Positions 13,610-17,043 of a stretch of 17,043 nucleotides of DNA are shown piece by piece. This DNA is from RGIG5579 sp045601445 (GTDB taxonomy: Bacteria > Bacillota > Clostridia > Oscillospirales > SIG627): assembly GCA_045601445.1 (NCBI GenBank), contig JAZRZQ010000069.1:1-17043 (forward strand), given 5' to 3'. A program made the translations under genes and the position numbers. The notes under the pieces are model-generated. The model searched no databases. It was not told where the DNA came from and saw only the letters and a list, made by a program, of their open reading frames with translations. Numbering within the stretch: position 1 is the stretch's first letter; each line of letters opens with the position of its first letter.

Positions 13610-13636
13610 TCCCATCCGAAAAAAGGAGAACGATTG

Positions 13637-14353
13637 ATGGCTACACCGCACAACCAAGCAGAAAAAGGCGAGATCGCACGCACGGTTCTGATGCCGGGAG
13701 ATCCGCTTCGCGCCAAATTTATTGCCGAAACGTATTTGGAGAACGTCAAAGTGTTCAACAGCGTCAGAAATATGCTCGGCTTCACGGGCCGCTACAAGGA
13801 AAAAGAGGTCTCCGTGATGGGCTCCGGTATGGGAATGCCGAGCATCGGCATTTATTCCTACGAGCTGTACACGAAATACGACGTGGAGAATATCATTCGC
13901 ATCGGCAGTGCGGGCTCGTATTGCGACGAGCTGAAGGTGCTGGATCTGGTTTTGGCCGACAGCGCTTGGAGCGAGTCGAGCTTTGCCAAGGTGCAGGGGG
14001 GCGTTGAGGATGACGTGATGTATCCCGATCCTGAGCTCAACGAGCTGATTTGCAACACCGCCAAGAGTCTGGGCAAACAAATCACCCCGTGCCGCATCCA
14101 TTCCTCGGACGTGTTTTACCGCGAGGCAGGCGTGGACGATTATCGGGCCATTTACCGAAAGCACGGCTGTCTTTGCGTGGAGATGGAGAGCTTCGCTCTG
14201 TTTCACAATGCGAGGGTATTGGAAAAGCGGGCGGCCTGTCTGCTGACCATTTCCGATTCTTTCACCAGCCACCTGGAGCTGAGCGCGAAGGAGCGCCAAA
14301 CATCCTTTCACGATATGATGCAGGTCGCGCTGGAAAGTGCCATCCGCCGATAA
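13637..14353 (+). CDS. deoD: purine nucleoside phosphorylase, DeoD type
   Basis: 238 residues, cytosolic, normally a hexamer. It splits purine (deoxy)nucleosides with phosphate into base and (deoxy)ribose-1-phosphate. Motifs: TPHN at 3-6, phosphate-binding LMPGDPLRAKFIAE (18-31), GSGMGMPSIGIYS (62-74), sugar-binding VEMES (181-185), and the catalytic Asp207 in TISDSF. The ATG at 13637 is preferred over the adjoining TTG because AAAGGAG (13622-13627) lies 9 bp upstream. It is the third gene of the phosphate-transport operon, and its co-substrate is phosphate. No deoC, deoB or nucleoside transporter is nearby. A terminator follows at 14383. Confidence 0.96.
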   Translation: MATPHNQAEKGEIARTVLMPGDPLRAKFIAETYLENVKVFNSVRNMLGFTGRYKEKEVSVMGSGMGMPSIGIYSYELYTKYDVENIIRIGSAGSYCDELKVLDLVLADSAWSESSFAKVQGGVEDDVMYPDPELNELICNTAKSLGKQITPCRIHSSDVFYREAGVDDYRAIYRKHGCLCVEMESFALFHNARVLEKRAACLLTISDSFTSHLELSAKERQTSFHDMMQVALESAIRR

Positions 14354-14382
14354 CGGCGCATATTGCTTCATAAAAACAAGTC

Positions 14383-14409
14383 AAAAGCGAGCCTTTCGGC
14401 TCGCTTTTT
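14383..14409 (+). terminator. intrinsic terminator of the PiT-DUF47-deoD operon
   Basis: 11-bp perfect stem (14383-14393 with 14398-14408), TTTC loop, five T at the 3' side. A second 7-bp hairpin TTGTGTG/CACACAA (14408-14430) starts inside the T-run, perhaps a backup stop. Confidence 0.9.
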
Positions 14410-14524
14410 GTGTGCGATTCTTTCACACAAGCTCGAGGAAAGGACTTCGGCACGGCTCGGGCGCGGTGTCTCCCATTCAAAGAAAAAATCAAACTTATTT
14501 CAATACTTTGACGGAATGATTCCA

Positions 14525-14553
14525 TTGAAGGAACGGAAAACAGGCCCTATAAT
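14525..14553 (+). promoter_or_regulatory. promoter of the EamA permease gene
   Basis: TTGAAG (14525-14530), 17 bp, TATAAT (14548-14553). The expected transcript starts near 14560, so the leader is only about 13 nt. A perfect dyad GGAAT-G-ATTCC (14513-14523) abuts the -35 box and could be a regulator site. Confidence 0.7.
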
Positions 14554-14572
14554 GATATGGTAAGGAAATGAG

Positions 14573-15445
14573 GTGACGCTTTTGTATTATGCGCTGATCG
14601 TTCTGTCGGTCGTGATGTTCGGCGGCTGTTTTGCCTTAAACGACGCATACCGAAAAAGCTGTGGCAGCGGCATTCGAATCAGTCTGCAGTTTTCTTTGAT
14701 CGGATCCTTGGCAGGCTTTGCCGTTTTAACGGTCGCAAACGGGTTCCGATTGGAGCTGACTGCGTTTTCTCTCGTGATGGCAATCCTCGCTTCCGTAAAC
14801 GGATTTGCCTTCACGTTCTGTTCCTTTCAGGCGCTTGATCGGATCAATCTCTCCCTTTATTCTCTGTTTTCGATGCTGGGCGGAATGGTGCTTCCGTTTT
14901 TGCAAGGCATCCTCTTTTACGGCGAAAGGATGTCGCTTGCCAAGGCGATCTGCTTTCTGCTGATTACGGCGGCGCTGATCCTGACGGTCGAAAAGGGCGA
15001 GCGGAAAAAGGGAACGGTCTACTACGCGTGCATCTTCGTTTTGAACGGAATGTCGGGCGTGCTGTCAAAATATTTCGCAGAGGCCGATTTTCCGAAAACC
15101 GACGCGGCAAGCTACACCAATCTGATCTGTGTTTGCAGCGTGGTGATCGCGGGCGCTTTGCTGTTGACCGTTTTCCGAAACAAGCCAAAGGGCGAGCACT
15201 TTTCTTCGCTCGGTGCGGTGATCGGTGCGGCCGCGGGCATCACGAATCGGCTCGCCAACCTCATCCTCGTGATCGCGCTGGCGCACGTGGATGCTTCGGC
15301 TCAGTACCCGATGGTGACGGGCGGGGTGATCATCGTTTCCACCCTCATCAGCCTGTTCGGGCCAAATAAGCCGACGAAAAAAGAGCTCCTTTCCGTCGCA
15401 CTCGCCTTTTTGGGCTTGGTTTTGCTGTTTGTCATTCCGATATAA
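14573..15445 (+). CDS. DMT-superfamily (EamA-like) permease
   Basis: 290 residues, about ten hydrophobic helices in two similar halves joined by a charged link (VEKGERKKG near 139-147), as in EamA/drug-metabolite transporters. The second half ends in the recurrent pattern of Tyr-Pro followed by helix (ASAQYPMVTGGVIIVSTLISLF) near 246-267 and a short terminal helix. Substrate unknown; family members export small metabolites or amino acids. The start is uncertain: GTG at 14573 with AAGGAA upstream, or TTG at 14582 with GAGGTG (14570-14575) at a better distance; they differ by three residues. It has its own promoter and terminator and so appears monocistronic. Confidence 0.85.
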   Translation: MTLLYYALIVLSVVMFGGCFALNDAYRKSCGSGIRISLQFSLIGSLAGFAVLTVANGFRLELTAFSLVMAILASVNGFAFTFCSFQALDRINLSLYSLFSMLGGMVLPFLQGILFYGERMSLAKAICFLLITAALILTVEKGERKKGTVYYACIFVLNGMSGVLSKYFAEADFPKTDAASYTNLICVCSVVIAGALLLTVFRNKPKGEHFSSLGAVIGAAAGITNRLANLILVIALAHVDASAQYPMVTGGVIIVSTLISLFGPNKPTKKELLSVALAFLGLVLLFVIPI

Positions 15446-15451
15446 AAGGCC

Positions 15452-15493
15452 AAAACGTCGGGGGCTTTCCCCTTCCCGCCGACACGTTTTTTT
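15452..15493 (+). terminator. intrinsic terminator of the EamA gene
   Basis: AAAACG (15452-15457) pairs with CGTTTT (15485-15490), enclosing a G/C-rich imperfect inner stem (CGGGGG...CCCC...CCG). Seven T lie at 15487-15493. It begins 6 bp after the stop codon. Confidence 0.75.
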
Positions 15494-15544
15494 CGAGGGG
15501 ACAATCACATCCAACGCCACGATGCCTTCGATAAGAAAACGAAA

Positions 15545-15598
15545 CATGACTCATACGCATCGCAAAAGCGAGGTGAAATCCACCTCGCTTTTGTCATG
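15545..15598. other. nested hairpin with CGAGGTG/CACCTCG top in a 332-bp gene-free gap
   Basis: A perfect 13-bp stem pairs 15563-15575 with 15581-15593 around a 5-nt loop. Outer arms CATGA (15545-15549) and TCATG (15594-15598) pair too, with 13 bases bulged on the left only. The top CGAGGTGAAA is shared with 8272-8281. The T-run is short (TTTTG), so it may be a weak bidirectional terminator. The rest of the gap 15446-15777 holds only the upstream terminator and a dyad GGTAT-C-ATACC (15655-15665), perhaps near the next gene's promoter. Confidence 0.65.
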
Positions 15599-15777
15599 CA
15601 CTGCGATTTTAACAAAACGCAAACATTTCTCAAAAATTTCGCAAACAAGCGCGGGGTATCATACCGTCACAAGCTTGGAAAAAGGAGAGGATAACAACGT
15701 CAAAATGGACAAAAGCAAATGAAGCAATCGCAAAAGAAATGATTCGACCAAACAAAAACGAAGAAAGAGGTTACGCT

Positions 15778-16146
15778 ATGAACAGAAACGATCAGGATTT
15801 TCTCATTCAAAAAATCCGCACCCAATACACCGAAAAAAAGCACAGCGATCTGGATGAGCTGAAGAAATTGGACGCGAAGGTGAAGCGACCCGCCAACGTA
15901 TTCGCCTACGTCTTTGGCAGTATCGGCGCTATGATTATGGGCGCGGGAATGAGCCTTGTGATGACAGATATTGCCAAAACAGTCGGTATTTCAAATCCGA
16001 TGCTTTGCGGCATTGTGATCGGAATTCTCGGTATGCTGATGGCCATCGCAAACTACCCCATCTATCAAAGACTTCTCGCCTCGCGCCGCAAAAAATTTGC
16101 CGATCAAATCATCGCCCTCAGCGACAAGATGATGAGAAAAGAATAA
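15778..16146 (+). CDS. small two-TM membrane protein
   Basis: 122 residues. A charged N-terminal helix (1-40, with LDELKKLDAKVKRP) is followed by two membrane segments at about 40-62 and 73-92, then a basic cytosolic tail. The ATG at 15778 has AAAGAGG 7 bp upstream; the open frame reaches 15739 without a better site. Similar proteins in Clostridia are, as I recall, sometimes labelled dihydropteridine reductase, but I see no Rossmann motif and consider that label unsupported. It has its own terminator and stands just before a two-component system; a functional link is possible but unproven. Confidence 0.8.
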   Translation: MNRNDQDFLIQKIRTQYTEKKHSDLDELKKLDAKVKRPANVFAYVFGSIGAMIMGAGMSLVMTDIAKTVGISNPMLCGIVIGILGMLMAIANYPIYQRLLASRRKKFADQIIALSDKMMRKE

Positions 16147-16181
16147 ACCGAGATCAAAAAACACTCTGACGGAAATCAAGC

Positions 16182-16212
16182 AAGGCAGCGCCGACTTCGC
16201 GCTGCCTTTTTT
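16182..16212 (+). terminator. intrinsic terminator after the two-TM protein gene
   Basis: AAGGCAGCGC (16182-16191) pairs perfectly with GCGCTGCCTT (16199-16208), 7-nt loop, with six T at 16207-16212. Confidence 0.9.
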
Positions 16213-16252
16213 ATCAAAAAACGAAAACAGAAACAAAACTTTAACATTTGCG

Positions 16253-16261
16253 TGTTATACT
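16253..16261 (+). promoter_or_regulatory. extended -10 promoter of the two-component operon
   Basis: TGTTATACT gives a TGn extension before TATACT (16256-16261). No good -35 box is present 17 bp upstream, so the promoter may be weak or activator-dependent. Confidence 0.45.
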
Positions 16262-16296
16262 GTATGCAGATTACGGCAATTTGCGGAGGGATGCCG

Positions 16297-16929
16297 ATGT
16301 TTAAAATTTTGGTTGTTGAAGATGATAAGGAGCTGAATCGGACGGTCTGCTCCTTTTTGAATCAAAGCGGATACGAGGCGACGGGGTGTCTGAATGCCGC
16401 CGATGCTTACGATGCGCTTTACGAAAACACGTTCGACCTGATCGTATCGGACATTATGATGCCCGTCACGGACGGCTTTGAATTGGCAAGAAACGTGCGT
16501 GAGCTGAATGAGAACATCCCGATCCTCTTTATGACCGCGCGCGACGATCTTGCGTCCAAGCAAAGAGGCTTTCGCATCGGCGCGGACGATTATATGGTAA
16601 AGCCCATCGACCTTGACGAGCTGTTTTTGCGCATCGGCGCACTGCTTCGCCGCGCCAAGATCGCCTCTTCCCGCAAGCTTGAGATCGGAAGCTTCGTGAT
16701 GGATGCCGACGAACACACCGCCTATCTCGGGGATGAGGAAATTATGCTTACCAACCGCGAGTTCAGCATTCTCTATAAGCTTCTCAGCTACCCGAAAAAG
16801 ACCTTTACCAGAACCCAGCTGATGGATGAATTTTGGGATGCGGATACCGAAACGGCGCCCCGTGCCGTTGACGTATATATGACCAAGCTCCGCTCCAAGC
16901 TCTCCGACTGCAAGGATTGTGAGATCTAG
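16297..16929 (+). CDS. OmpR/PhoB-family response regulator, ended early by an in-frame TAG
   Basis: 210 residues as read to the TAG at 16927-16929. The receiver domain (1-118) is complete: acidic Asp9/Asp10, phosphorylation site Asp52 in VSDIMMP, Thr80, and Lys102 in VKPID. The winged-helix DNA-binding domain begins near 128, with recognition region RAVDVYMTKLRSKL (189-202). The ATG at 16297 is chosen because GGAGGG lies 6 bp upstream; the ATG at 16291 is too close. After the TAG, the same frame goes on with TVHGLGYNAVIQ and then TGA at 16966-16968. This is exactly the usual C-terminal wing of the family, where Gln often stands at the TAG position. The gene thus looks like a CAG-to-TAG nonsense change that removes the wing, probably weakening DNA binding. 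Confidence 0.9.
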   Translation: MFKILVVEDDKELNRTVCSFLNQSGYEATGCLNAADAYDALYENTFDLIVSDIMMPVTDGFELARNVRELNENIPILFMTARDDLASKQRGFRIGADDYMVKPIDLDELFLRIGALLRRAKIASSRKLEIGSFVMDADEHTAYLGDEEIMLTNREFSILYKLLSYPKKTFTRTQLMDEFWDADTETAPRAVDVYMTKLRSKLSDCKDCEI

Positions 16930-16968
16930 ACCGTTCACGGCCTCGGCTATAACGCGGTGATCCAATGA
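16927..16968 (+). other. in-frame continuation of the response regulator beyond TAG
   Basis: TAG, then twelve sense codons (TVHGLGYNAVIQ) and TGA. GLGY is the hallmark of the wing hairpin in OmpR-type regulators. The intact stretch shows the frame was coding until recently, or is read by suppression. The TGA overlaps the kinase ATG by ATGA. Confidence 0.85.
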
Positions 16969-17043
16969 AGAAGCTGACGTTCAAACGCGTATTGGGATCG
17001 GTCAGTAGCGTACTGCTGATTATTCTGACCTCGGGCTTTATCG
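16965..17043 (+). CDS. sensor histidine kinase, N-terminal fragment cut by window end
   Basis: Only 26 residues are inside the window: a basic start (MKKLTFKRV) and the beginning of a hydrophobic segment (LLIILTSGFI), as at the N-terminus of membrane histidine kinases. The ATG overlaps the TGA that would end the full-length response regulator (ATGA). In the usual arrangement the kinase is the partner gene, so the name rests mainly on position. If ribosomes stop at the TAG 36 bp upstream, coupling to this start could suffer. Confidence 0.7.
   Translation, partial: MKKLTFKRVLGSVSSVLLIILTSGFI

Noticed and set aside
15429..15722. 97-codon frame across the EamA terminator and the 15545 hairpin
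   Set aside because: It crosses a terminator and a perfect hairpin and has no ribosome binding site or protein-like composition.
16927..16929. Genome-wide reassignment of TAG to an amino acid
   Set aside because: TAG ends the 626-residue flavoprotein at 8258-8260 and the small gene at 5272-5270; read-through there would run into terminator or the next gene's start.

Overview
The window looks like a chromosomal segment of a low-to-mid-GC Gram-positive anaerobe of the class Clostridia, probably an uncultured gut-type lineage. Evidence: strong AGGAGG-type ribosome binding sites, consensus TTGACA/TATAAT promoters, many short intrinsic terminators, and a typical Firmicutes gene set (GlpP, BlaI/M56 pair, DUF47 with PiT, TPR-DUF4037 pair, OmpR-type two-component system). 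No tRNA, rRNA, CRISPR, phage or transposase gene was seen. Assignment below class level is inference.

Layout, left to right. (1) 1-180: hairpin-rich, gene-free edge. (2) 181-840 (-): uracil-DNA glycosylase, diverging from a TPR protein and a DUF4037 nucleotidyltransferase-like protein (959-2612, +) whose genes overlap. (3) 2703-4421 (+): BlaI/MecI-type repressor and M56 membrane metalloprotease, behind a promoter covered by two palindromic operators. (4) 4457-5527 (-): HAD-IIA phosphatase and a small unknown protein. (5) 5709-8260 (+): two overlapping genes for FAD-dependent oxidoreductase-like proteins, the second with a HEAT-repeat tail. (6) 8265-8639: a 375-bp composite palindromic intergenic element with 14-bp perfect terminal inverted repeats. 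(7) 8647-10357 (-): an Ldh_2-family dehydrogenase and GlpP, behind a consensus promoter and a leader terminator. (8) 10488-11612 (-): membrane-anchored metallophosphoesterase. (9) 11915-14353 (+): PiT phosphate transporter, DUF47 accessory protein and DeoD purine nucleoside phosphorylase. (10) 14573-15445 (+): DMT/EamA permease. (11) 15778-16146 (+): two-TM small membrane protein. (12) 16297-17043 (+): OmpR-type response regulator interrupted by an in-frame TAG, then the start of a histidine kinase cut by the window edge.

How genes fit together: three modules look self-regulated. BlaI should repress its own operon through the two operators, with M56 as the signal protease. GlpP should read through the terminator in its own leader and so control the dehydrogenase behind it. 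The response regulator/kinase pair should form a signalling unit if the TAG is not disabling. PiT, DUF47 and DeoD plausibly link phosphate uptake to a phosphate-consuming reaction. The least explained structures are the 8265-8639 repeat element, the TAG in the response regulator, and the GlpP-dehydrogenase leader.
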